Source: Sphingopyxis sp. (GTDB lineage Bacteria > Pseudomonadota > Alphaproteobacteria > Sphingomonadales > Sphingomonadaceae). From it: a stretch of DNA of 5,971 bases. Positions 1 to 5,227 of this stretch are shown piece by piece (positions within the stretch are counted from its first letter, which is position 1; every line of letters starts with the position of its first letter). The notes below the pieces were generated by a model. That model made no database searches. It saw only the letters and a program-made list of their open reading frames with translations, and was not told the origin of the DNA. The stretch covers positions 1 to 5,971 of the forward strand of contig JACEST010000124.1 in NCBI GenBank assembly GCA_013911715.1, in the 5' to 3' direction. Made by a program: the position numbers and the translations under genes.

Positions 1-497
1 GCCCGCGATTCAACGAATATATCACCGTGCCCAAAGTGCGGGTGATCGACGAAGAAGGCGAAAATCTGGGGGTCATGCTGACCGCTGAAGCCATCGAACA
101 GGCCGCCAATGTGGGCCTTGATCTGGTCGAAGTATCGCCGGGCGCTGACCCGCCGGTGTGCAAATTCCTCGATGTCGGCAAATATAAATATGAGGCGCAG
201 AAAAAGGCCAACGCCGCGCGCAAGAATCAAAAGACGCAGGAGATCAAGGAGATCAAGATGCGTCCGAACATCGATGACCATGATTTCGATGTGAAGATGC
301 GCAAGGTTTTCGATTTTCTGGAAGAAGGCGACAAGGTCAAGCTGACCATGCGCTTTCGCGGCCGCGAGATGAGCCATACCCAGCTGGGTCTGGCGGTGCT
401 CCAGCGCGTCGCCGAACAGACCGCCGAAATCGCGAAGATCGAGGCGCACCCGCGCACCGAGGGTCGCCAGATGCTGATGGTGATCGCGCCCAAATAG
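1..497 (+). CDS. infC: Translation initiation factor IF3, 5' end cut by the window
   Basis: IF3 binds the 30S ribosomal subunit, keeps it apart from 50S and proofreads start-codon and initiator-tRNA pairing. The reading frame is open from base 3 and begins PRFNEYIT before the GTG at 27, so that GTG is an internal valine and the true start lies upstream of the window. 164 residues are visible of roughly 170-180. Seen in order: the N-terminal domain with the conserved block CKFLDVGKYKYEAQKK, a Lys/Arg/Ala-rich linker helix, and the C-terminal ribosome-binding domain (IKEIKMRPNIDDHDFDVKM, then the KVKLTMRFRGREM segment), ending MLMVIAPK at TAG 495-497. The rpmI-rplT pair that often follows infC is absent; the next gene is convergent. 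A strong stem-loop follows at 527-555. The identification is secure. Confidence 0.97.
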   Translation, partial: PRFNEYITVPKVRVIDEEGENLGVMLTAEAIEQAANVGLDLVEVSPGADPPVCKFLDVGKYKYEAQKKANAARKNQKTQEIKEIKMRPNIDDHDFDVKMRKVFDFLEEGDKVKLTMRFRGREMSHTQLGLAVLQRVAEQTAEIAKIEAHPRTEGRQMLMVIAPK

Positions 498-503
498 GTG
501 CGT

Positions 504-1208
504 TCAAAGTCCGAACTGAAATTTAAGGGCGGTTTCCCCGGTGGGGAGGCCGCCCCTTTCATATCGCCTTTCGACAATCTGGCCCGAACCATCCGTCGCA
601 ATCGCGACGAGCGTCGAACAACGCGTGCCATAGATGCTGTCATTCAGAAATAGTGCAGGCCCATCTTCCGCCCGCAGCGTGTCGAGCAGCACGGCTGGGT
701 CCTGGCCGCTCGCGAGCCACAGGCGGACCGCCGCCGCCAGCCGCGCCGACCGGTCACAGGCGCGGCCCGCGACCTCATTGGCGATAGCGTGCACTGCCGG
801 TTCCAGCTGGCGAATGTTGGCATCAGGCCGGTTGGTCATCACCTGCGCGCCTGCGCCAGCGACCGCCATCAAGTTAAACCCGTTGAACAATTCCAGCTGA
901 TTTGGGTGCGGCGCGGCGAAATCGCCGCTTGCCGTCAGCAGGTCGCGCACCAGTACGCCGCGCGACACTTTGTCAGGATCACGCCCGCGCTCGCCGCGCG
1001 CGTTGGTGACGACCACCATGCGCTGCTGCGCGGGCACCACCCCCAGCCATGTCCCGCCGCCAACCAGATCGCGTCCGGCGACGATGCCGCTGCCATCGTC
1101 CCACGCATGCAGCGGCGCCGATGCGCGCGCATGATATTCATCGCGGTTGCCGACCAGCACGATCGGCCAATCGGGATGCTGGTAAAGGGCCAGGGCAACG
1201 ACGCACAT
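504..1208 (-). CDS. NRDE/TANGO2-family protein (DUF833)
   Basis: A 234-residue protein of the NRDE family, whose eukaryotic member is TANGO2. The family has an Ntn-hydrolase-like look with a conserved Cys at position 2. Its biochemical role is unsettled; heme handling has been proposed for some members. Visible marks are Met-Cys-Val-Val at the N-terminus, the naming motif Asn-Arg-Asp-Glu at residues 21-24 followed by YHARASAPL, the GRDLVGGGTWLG block near 45-56, and VVVTNARG near 65-72. I chose the ATG at 1208 because it puts the conserved Cys at position 2. An in-frame ATG at 1247 has a better AAGGGG ribosome-binding site and would add a 13-residue His/Gly-rich leader, which the family does not usually have. 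The gene converges on infC with a 6-base gap and diverges from the DUF4287 operon. No second enzyme or transporter in the window points to its substrate. Confidence 0.9.
   Translation of the reverse strand: MCVVALALYQHPDWPIVLVGNRDEYHARASAPLHAWDDGSGIVAGRDLVGGGTWLGVVPAQQRMVVVTNARGERGRDPDKVSRGVLVRDLLTASGDFAAPHPNQLELFNGFNLMAVAGAGAQVMTNRPDANIRQLEPAVHAIANEVAGRACDRSARLAAAVRLWLASGQDPAVLLDTLRAEDGPALFLNDSIYGTRCSTLVAIATDGSGQIVERRYERGGLPTGETALKFQFGL
527..555 (+). terminator. Probable infC terminator hairpin inside the convergent gene
   Basis: GGGCGG at 527-532 pairs with CCGCCC at 550-555, and the helix continues inward through two G-U pairs and TCCCC/GGGGA to a three-base loop GGT at 540-542, giving about 13 continuous base pairs. 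It is followed by CTTTC, a short T run. It lies 29 bases after the infC stop, within the last codons of the NRDE gene on the other strand. The stem is strong; the weak T tract is why confidence is not higher. Confidence 0.6.
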
Positions 1209-1258
1209 GCCATGTCCATGCCCGCAACCAATGCGATGTGCCAGCATGAAGATGCCCC

Positions 1259-1287
1259 TTGACAATTTGGTTGATTGATTGTTCAAT
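1259..1287 (+). promoter_or_regulatory. Sigma70-like promoter of the DUF4287-tetR operon
   Basis: A perfect -35 box TTGACA at 1259-1264, a 17-base spacer and a -10-like TTCAAT at 1282-1287 (4 of 6 matches to TATAAT) precede the operon. The -10 element and half the spacer are covered by the inverted repeat at 1271-1290, so bound repressor would block polymerase. The start site is predicted only, and alphaproteobacterial -10 boxes are often weak. Confidence 0.6.
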
Positions 1288-1290
1288 CAA
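1271..1290. promoter_or_regulatory. Probable TetR-family operator
   Basis: TTGATTGA (1271-1278) and TCAATCAA (1283-1290) are perfect 8-base inverted arms around a 4-base centre, TTGT. Size, symmetry and position over the -10 region fit a TetR-family operator. The half-site resembles, from memory, TTGATTGA-type boxes of BetI-like regulators. The repressor encoded at 1886-2479 in the same operon is the natural candidate, which implies autoregulation. The site may also affect the divergent NRDE gene, whose start is about 60 bases away. Confidence 0.65.
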
Positions 1291-1311
1291 GTAGCGAGGG
1301 AGGGAATGGAT

Positions 1312-1878
1312 ATGTCACTTTTGGACAATCCGGACTATGCTGCGGCGGGCAAGGGGTTGCTGGCGAAAACCGGTCAAGATCTGCTGCACTGGGTGGATGT
1401 GGCGCGGAACGCAGGCATCACCGGACATATGGCGCTGGTCCAGCATCTGAAGGACACGCACGGACTGGGGCACGGCCATGCCAATACGGTGGTGCACGCC
1501 GCCAATGCGTCGGCGGCGGCGTCGCAAGACAGCGATGCGTTGATCACCGCCATGTTTGAAGGCCCGCGCGCTGCGTGGCGTCCCACTTATGACGCGCTGG
1601 TCGCGGCGATCATGGCATTTGGCGGAGATGTCGAGCTCGCGCCGAAAAAGGGCTATGTCAGCCTGCGCCGCAAGAAACAATTCGCACTGCTGCAGCCGTC
1701 GACCAAGGATCGTTTCGACGTCGGGCTGGCGCTGAAAGGCGAAGCGCCCGTTGGCGCGCTCGAGCTGGCGGGAAGCTGGAATGCGATGGTGTCGCACCGG
1801 GTGCGTATCGCCTTTGGCGTGCCTGCCGACGCTGCACTGGCGGGATGGCTGCGCGCAGCCTATGACCGCGCAGGGTAG
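1312..1878 (+). CDS. DUF4287-DUF5655 domain protein
   Basis: A 188-residue soluble protein with two domains of unknown function. Residues about 15-66 match DUF4287: the AKTGQDLLHWV segment (19-28) and the GLGHGHAN motif (51-58). Residues about 80-185 match DUF5655: WRPTYDALVAAI (89-100), VELAPKKGYVSLRRKKQFALLQPSTK (107-132), LDVGL-like FDVGLALKG and a terminal GWLRAAYDRAG. No catalytic residue set is recognisable and the function is unknown. There is no signal peptide or membrane segment. A purine-rich AGGGAGGG at 1297-1304 serves as ribosome-binding site; ATG 1312 gives about 7 bases of spacing, while ATG 1306 in the same frame is also possible and adds two residues. Any start further upstream would fall in the operator. 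It is the first gene of the operon, 7 bases before the TetR gene, so its level is probably set by that repressor. Confidence 0.88.
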   Translation: MSLLDNPDYAAAGKGLLAKTGQDLLHWVDVARNAGITGHMALVQHLKDTHGLGHGHANTVVHAANASAAASQDSDALITAMFEGPRAAWRPTYDALVAAIMAFGGDVELAPKKGYVSLRRKKQFALLQPSTKDRFDVGLALKGEAPVGALELAGSWNAMVSHRVRIAFGVPADAALAGWLRAAYDRAG

Positions 1879-1885
1879 GTGAGCA

Positions 1886-2479
1886 ATGAATCTCGACACG
1901 CGCAACCGCATCCTGATGACCGCGATGGAGCTGTTCTGGGAAAAAGGCTATGGATCGACCTCGGTTGCCGACATTTTGTCGCGCAGCCAGGTGCATTCGG
2001 GCAGCCTCTATCACTTCTTCCCCGGCAAGCAGGACGTGCTGGTCGGCGTGCTCGAATTTTACCGCGACGGAATCCGAGAAAACTTGCTGTCACCCAATTG
2101 GCAGGGCGTGGACGATCCGATTGACCGTATCTTTGCCCTGTTGAACGGCTATCGCATCCAGCTGGTGATGACCGACTGCACTTATGGCTGTCCGATCGGT
2201 ACCATTGCGCTCGAACTGCACGAACCCGATCCCAAGGTCCGCGAACTGCTGGCCGCCAATTTCAGCAATTGGGCTTCGGCGGTGCGCGAATGCCTCGATG
2301 CCGCAGGCGGCCGCCTGCCGTCCGATTGCGACCGCGCGGCGCTGGCCGAGTTCATATTGACGGTGATGGAGGGCGCTGTGATGCAGGCCAACACCCATCG
2401 CGACATCGGCTATTTCGACCGCAACGTCGCGGTGCTGCGCGACTATTTCACGCGGCTGGGGGTGGAGGTGGCGGCATGA
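1886..2479 (+). CDS. TetR/AcrR-family transcriptional repressor
   Basis: A 197-residue one-component repressor. Residues about 5-55 form the TetR_N helix-turn-helix: RNRILMTAMELFWEKGY, then TSVADILSRSQVHSGSLYHFF with the recognition-helix stretch at 34-45, then PGKQDVLVGVLEFY. The ligand-binding part carries TDCTYGCPIGTIALEL (96-111), which resembles the LmrA/YxaF-type TetR C-terminal domain. Cys98, Cys102, Cys136 and Cys148 are present, so a thiol or electrophile-responsive pocket is possible, but this is speculation. It starts 7 bases after the DUF4287 gene, with a weak AGGTGA before ATG 1886. Its stop overlaps the start of the next gene as ATGA (2476-2479), so the two are probably translationally coupled. 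It likely binds the inverted repeat at 1271-1290 and represses its own operon. The inducer is not evident. Confidence 0.93.
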   Translation: MNLDTRNRILMTAMELFWEKGYGSTSVADILSRSQVHSGSLYHFFPGKQDVLVGVLEFYRDGIRENLLSPNWQGVDDPIDRIFALLNGYRIQLVMTDCTYGCPIGTIALELHEPDPKVRELLAANFSNWASAVRECLDAAGGRLPSDCDRAALAEFILTVMEGAVMQANTHRDIGYFDRNVAVLRDYFTRLGVEVAA

Positions 2480-3426
2480 GGCGGCTGCGTAAAATGATGG
2501 CGGCTGTGGCACTGTCAATCACGGCCTTGATCTGTCCCTCCGCAGTCCTTGCGCAAGACAATGTGCGCATCGAGCGGGCGATTATTGTGGCGGGCGATGG
2601 CGATGCTGTTGCCGCCTATGCGCTGTTCGTGAACGAAGGCGCAGCAACGCAGATTGTCAGCGCCGAATGCGCCTGCGCCGAAAGGGTAGAACTGCATGTC
2701 GTTGACCGCAGCGGCCCACGCCCGGCGATGACTAACAGTTGGCCGCTGACTTTGCATGCCAGGGAGTCGACCGCCATTCCTCCGCCTGGCTCTGTGCGCC
2801 ATTTGATGGTGATGAACCTGCGGACACTCATCGTTGAAGGACAGCAGGTTACGCTTCGTTTTCATTTGGCCAGCGGCAGGATTATCGAACATCCGTTTGT
2901 TGCGGTCAACGACAGTCGTGAAGCATGGCAGCGGTTTGACGCGCTGGACGCGGGCGTTGCCCAGTTGCGCCATATAGTTGGCAGCTGGGACGTAACAACG
3001 ACATTCTTGGACGCCAAAGGCAAGCCGCTGGGCGTATTTGTCGGCCGGTATGATTTCGATTGGGTGACACCGGATCGGGTGGTGCGCGGAAAGAGCGAAA
3101 TTGCTGCATTAAGCCAAAGCAGCGCTTTGTTATTTTATGTGCGCGAGGCCAGCGCCGAAATCGAGATGGTATCCGTTGGGCGCGACGGCATATTATGGAC
3201 GATGTCTGGGCCCGTGAACGGCGAAACGCGCGAAACGAAAGAAATGCTAGCGCCTGACGGTTCGACATTGAAACTACGGTTCACGCGCTTTGCCGTAACG
3301 CCCGACCGGTTTGAATCTCGCATGGAACGGTCGCTGGACGGGGGGAACAGCTGGTTGCCAGGAAATCACCAGATCTTTGTGCGTCGGGATCGTCCGACTG
3401 CCGATCAGCCTATTCGGGCTAGTTGA
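2476..3426 (+). CDS. Exported PCu(A)C-like copper-binding domain fused to a lipocalin-like domain
   Basis: A 316-residue protein. Residues 1-26 form a Sec signal peptide (MRRLRKMM, hydrophobic core, cleavage after Ala-Val-Leu-Ala), so it should be periplasmic. Residues about 28-145 resemble PCu(A)C/DUF461 copper chaperones, which carry Cu(I) to cytochrome oxidase: AAYALFVNEG, ERVELH, RHLMVMNL and EGQQVTLRFHL. The ligand pattern H-x10-M-x23-H-x-M (His74, Met85, His109, Met111) is close to the classical H-x10-M-x21-H-x-M. Residues about 163-305 form a second beta-rich domain (HIVGSWDVTT, VGRYDFDWVTPDRVVRG, then repeated strands to HQIFVRR) that looks like the DUF1579 lipocalin-type family; this assignment is weaker. 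The start at 2476 is supported by GGAGG at 2464-2468 and the ATGA overlap with tetR; an upstream reading of the frame would only antisense-shadow tetR. Copper binding is inferred, not shown. Confidence 0.82.
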   Translation: MRRLRKMMAAVALSITALICPSAVLAQDNVRIERAIIVAGDGDAVAAYALFVNEGAATQIVSAECACAERVELHVVDRSGPRPAMTNSWPLTLHARESTAIPPPGSVRHLMVMNLRTLIVEGQQVTLRFHLASGRIIEHPFVAVNDSREAWQRFDALDAGVAQLRHIVGSWDVTTTFLDAKGKPLGVFVGRYDFDWVTPDRVVRGKSEIAALSQSSALLFYVREASAEIEMVSVGRDGILWTMSGPVNGETRETKEMLAPDGSTLKLRFTRFAVTPDRFESRMERSLDGGNSWLPGNHQIFVRRDRPTADQPIRAS

Positions 3427-3435
3427 AACGGGACC

Positions 3436-3452
3436 AAAGGCAGCGCCTTTTT
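3436..3452 (+). terminator. Small possible terminator after the tetR operon
   Basis: AAAGGC (3436-3441) and GCCTTT (3445-3450) are perfect 6-base arms around the loop AGC, and the T run extends to 3452. It lies 9 bases after the stop of the PCu(A)C-like gene and before the next ribosome-binding site. The stem is short with only three GC pairs, so termination may be partial. Confidence 0.45.
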
Positions 3453-3486
3453 AGGAGCAACGGCCAGTTTGAGGGGGAGAGAGCAA

Positions 3487-3936
3487 ATGATCGAAGTCAG
3501 AAAAACGCCGGTGCATCTGTGGATTGTCGGCGTCGTGGCGACGCTGTGGAACAGCTTTGGTGTCACTGACTATTTCATGACCCGCACGCGCGGCACCGCA
3601 TGGATCGACCAGATGATGCCCGGCGTCGATAGCGCCAAATTCATGGCCTATATCGACGCCTTTCCCATCTGGGCGAGCACCGGTTGGGCGTGCGGCGTGT
3701 GGGGCGCGTTGGCGGGATCGCTGCTGCTGCTCGCGCGCAGCAGGCATGCGGTGACGGCGTTCGCGGTGTCGCTGGTCGGGGCGATTGTGGGGATTGGCTA
3801 TCAACTGATGAACCCGGTCGACATTCCGGAAATGGCGCAGGGCGCGAACGCGGTGATGCCCTATGTGATCATCGCGATTGCGGCAGTGCTGCTGTGGTAT
3901 GCACAGCGGCAGAAGGCGGCTGGGGTTTTGCGGTAG
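3487..3936 (+). CDS. Four-helix inner-membrane protein of unknown function
   Basis: A 149-residue protein with four likely transmembrane helices: about 10-28 (HLWIVGVVATLWNSFGV), 60-83 (IWASTGWACGVWGALAG then SLLLLA), 88-108 (AVTAFAVSLVGAIVGIGYQL) and 122-140 (AVMPYVIIAIAAVLLWYA). The loop between helices 1 and 2 (about 30-58) is polar. The C-terminus is basic (RQKAAGVLR) and likely cytoplasmic. The pattern 'LW N-x-F/M-G-V x D/Y' in helix 1 and the aromatic helix 2 are familiar from small proteobacterial proteins of this size, some labelled 'sugar transporter' in databases on thin evidence. I would not assign transport. ATG 3487 is chosen because GAGGGGGAGAG at 3471-3481 sits just upstream. 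It follows the tetR operon by 60 bases with a weak terminator between, so it may be partly co-transcribed. It converges on the small CxxC gene with a 9-base gap. Confidence 0.85.
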   Translation: MIEVRKTPVHLWIVGVVATLWNSFGVTDYFMTRTRGTAWIDQMMPGVDSAKFMAYIDAFPIWASTGWACGVWGALAGSLLLLARSRHAVTAFAVSLVGAIVGIGYQLMNPVDIPEMAQGANAVMPYVIIAIAAVLLWYAQRQKAAGVLR

Positions 3937-3945
3937 GGTTGTCTG

Positions 3946-4095
3946 TTAAAGGTCGTTGCCAGCGAACATCCGGCGGCGGTGGTCGCTGAACTTCTCGCCT
4001 TCGTAGGCTTCGGTGCGAAAGCCATTCGCTTTCCACGGCTTGCACATTTTGCAGCCTGCGCGGGCGTTGCGGGGGCGTTGACGTTTGTGATGCAT
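3946..4095 (-). CDS. Small 49-residue CxxC protein
   Basis: A 49-residue basic protein: MHHKRQRPRN, then ARAGCKMCKPWKANGF, then RTEAYEGEKFSDHRRR, ending MFAGNDL at a TAA (3948-3946). The Cys15-Lys-Met-Cys18-Lys-Pro motif could bind a metal or nucleic acid but forms only half of a zinc site. I recall similar short 'KHKR..RN.RAGC.MCKPWK.NG' hypothetical proteins in proteobacteria, which makes this a real gene rather than a chance frame; function unknown. The start is supported by AAAGG (4103-4107) with 7-base spacing. It overlaps the antitoxin stop as TGATG, so it can be translated from the same message by termination-reinitiation. It could be a native gene that was next to uvrB before the toxin-antitoxin genes arrived, or a fourth member of the cassette. 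Confidence 0.72.
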   Translation of the reverse strand: MHHKRQRPRNARAGCKMCKPWKANGFRTEAYEGEKFSDHRRRMFAGNDL

Positions 4096-4382
4096 CACGC
4101 GGCCTTTCGTTGAACGGTGAGCTCTAGGCCGAGTGCATTGAGCACGGCCATAAGCGTCTCAAGTGTCGGATTGCCGTTTTCCGAAAGAGCGGTGTACAGC
4201 GCCTGTCGTCCTAGTCCGGTTCTTTTGGCGATTTCCGTCATGCCCTTGGATCGAGCAACATCACCCAGCGCGGATGCGATGTGCTTCGGGTCATTCCCTT
4301 CCATCGCCGCCTCCAGAAAATACAGAATATCTTCCTCGTTTTCGAGATAGTTGGCGGCATCAAAAGGGCGTAGTTCCACCAT
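4095..4382 (-). CDS. HigA-like antitoxin, HTH addiction-module antidote
   Basis: A 95-residue antitoxin of the HigA-like 'addiction module antidote' type, expected to bind and neutralise the toxin encoded just upstream and to help repress the operon. The N-terminal 40 residues (MVELRPFDAANYLENEEDI, YFLEAAMEGNDPKHIASALGDVARSKGM) are the family-typical toxin-facing region. The helix-turn-helix follows in MTEIAKRTGLGRQALYTALS, then NGNPTLETLMAVLNALGLELTV, ending QRKAA. ATG 4382 is chosen because the protein then starts like other family members, with AGGAAGAG at 4393-4400 as a somewhat distant ribosome-binding site. A longer reading to 4514 only re-reads toxin sequence in another frame. It overlaps the toxin gene by 23 bases. 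Gene order is toxin then antitoxin, as in higBA. Confidence 0.92.
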   Translation of the reverse strand: MVELRPFDAANYLENEEDILYFLEAAMEGNDPKHIASALGDVARSKGMTEIAKRTGLGRQALYTALSENGNPTLETLMAVLNALGLELTVQRKAA

Positions 4383-4725
4383 GACGTTCGATCTCTTCCT
4401 TGAGCCGTTTTGCATAAGCAATATCGGCATCCTGCGTCCGCTTGTCGCCGCCACAAAGCACGATGACAAGCTGCTTCCCACGCTGGAAATAATAGACCCG
4501 ATAACCGGGGCCATGATCGATCTTCATTTCGAATACGCCGCCTTGGACTGAGCGGATCGTCCCGAAATTACCATTCGCCGCGCGCTTAATGCGGTCTGCT
4601 ATCATGACCTTGGCCTTGCGGTCGCGAAGTTTTGCAAGCCACCTGGCAAAGTCCAGCGTCTCCTCCAACGAGAAGGCTTGTCCTTTATGAAGGACATTTG
4701 ACGTGTTGTCAACTCGGCCCGTCAC
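4360..4725 (-). CDS. RelE/ParE-superfamily toxin, HigB-like
   Basis: A toxin of the 'addiction module killer protein' group in the RelE/HigB fold, expected to cleave ribosome-bound mRNA when the antitoxin is lost. 121 residues from the GTG at 4725. Family blocks: TLDFARWLAKLRDRKAK (23-39), RIKRAANGNFGTIRSV (45-60), GGVFEMKIDHGPGYRVYYF (62-80) and VIVLCGGDKRTQDADIAYA (87-105). The GPGYRVYY and GGDKRTQ motifs are diagnostic and intact, so it is probably active. The GTG start overlaps the stop of the gene before it as GTGA, with a weak GGATGAG upstream. The first 20 residues are longer than usual, and a TTG at 4668 would give a more typical length. It overlaps the antitoxin by 23 bases. Confidence 0.92.
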   Translation of the reverse strand: MTGRVDNTSNVLHKGQAFSLEETLDFARWLAKLRDRKAKVMIADRIKRAANGNFGTIRSVQGGVFEMKIDHGPGYRVYYFQRGKQLVIVLCGGDKRTQDADIAYAKRLKEEIERHGGTTPF

Positions 4726-5192
4726 TTGAGCTCATCCAATCGAACCCAATCGTCGTTATCGGGCAATTTGCCGAACCAGAAGCGCCACCCGTTTACGTTC
4801 GTACCTGAAATCGCGCTTGCAGCATCTGAAGGACTGGTGCGGATAACCCCATTCTGATCAACCCAGCGACCGTCTCTGATTTCCGATTTGTATTGCACGC
4901 CTTTATAAGTGGCACGAAATAAGGTGCCCTCAGGAAAAATGACCCCGTTGAAAATAGCGAACGCTCCAGAGACAGCCGAGTCGGCGCTTGCCTCGCCAGA
5001 AAGACTGCGAGTGGCAGACTGACTGCCTGATAGACTCTTTTGCCGATAGGGCGAACGTACGCGCCGCTCCTGGCCACAGCTATCCTCGGACAGCCGCAAG
5101 ATGCGGCGTAGCACGTCATTGTAGCCGTCCGTTTCCGATGTTCTCATTGCAGTGAGAGCCTTGAAAACCTCAAAATCAATGTCAATCTGCAT
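4722..5192 (-). CDS. RHH/SeqA-N-like protein with RAMA/DUF4357-like C-terminal domain
   Basis: A 156-residue protein, first gene of the toxin-antitoxin operon. Residues 1-34 (MQIDIDFEVFKALTAMR, GYNDVLRRILRL) have the beta-strand then two-helix look of ribbon-helix-helix proteins and of the SeqA N-terminal oligomerisation domain. Residues about 36-78 form a Ser/Arg-rich, low-complexity linker. Residues about 84-140 (IFPEGTLFRATYKGVQY, RDGRWVDQNG, SPSDAASAISG, NVNGWRFWF) match the DUF4357/DUF2924/RAMA-type fold found beside DNA methylases and restriction enzymes and proposed to recognise modified DNA. The tail is acidic (DNDDWVRLDELK). ATG 5192 has AGGTG 5-9 bases upstream and directly follows a palindromic operator. 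Its stop overlaps the toxin start as GTGA. The likely role is operon regulator or DNA-state sensor, or an extra antitoxin element. Domain calls are by eye; function is inference. Confidence 0.8.
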   Translation of the reverse strand: MQIDIDFEVFKALTAMRTSETDGYNDVLRRILRLSEDSCGQERRVRSPYRQKSLSGSQSATRSLSGEASADSAVSGAFAIFNGVIFPEGTLFRATYKGVQYKSEIRDGRWVDQNGVIRTSPSDAASAISGTNVNGWRFWFGKLPDNDDWVRLDELK

Positions 5193-5202
5193 TTGCGCAC
5201 CT

Positions 5203-5227
5203 ATCTATCTTAGATAGATTAGATAGA
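5203..5227. promoter_or_regulatory. GATA/TATC palindromic and repeated operator
   Basis: ATCTATCT (5203-5210), a single T, and AGATAGAT (5212-5219) form a perfect 17-base palindrome. TAGATAGA at 5211-5218 repeats directly as TAGATAGA at 5220-5227, a 9-base step. It covers the -10 box and likely the start site of the promoter at 5220-5248. Short inverted and direct repeats of this kind are typical for ribbon-helix-helix autoregulators, so the product of the adjacent gene is the prime candidate binder. Confidence 0.65.

Noticed and set aside
789..1262. 157-codon + strand frame opposite the NRDE gene
   Set aside because: Shadow of the NRDE gene; its translation is low-quality (many His, Arg, Ala) and has no motif.
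1315..1911. 198-codon open frame on the - strand opposite the DUF4287-DUF5655 gene
   Set aside because: Arg/His/Gln-rich composition typical of an antisense shadow in high-GC DNA, with no recognisable domain, while the + strand frame has two clear domains.
2269..2475. Upstream extension of the PCu(A)C-like reading frame by 69 codons
   Set aside because: It overlaps the tetR coding sequence in another frame, is Arg/Gly-rich with no family match, and would bury the clear signal peptide that starts at 2476.
4383..4514. N-terminal extension of the HigA-like antitoxin
   Set aside because: This stretch encodes the toxin in another frame, and the extension has no resemblance to the antitoxin family; ATG 4382 gives the usual length.
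5203..5219. Palindrome read as a uvrB terminator
   Set aside because: The stem is AT-rich with only four GC pairs and a 1-base centre that cannot form a hairpin loop without opening the stem, and there is no T tract. An operator explains it better.
5201..5227. Repeated GATA units as a CRISPR or microsatellite
   Set aside because: Only a few 4-base units in a promoter, with no spacers of 30 bases or more and no longer repeat array.
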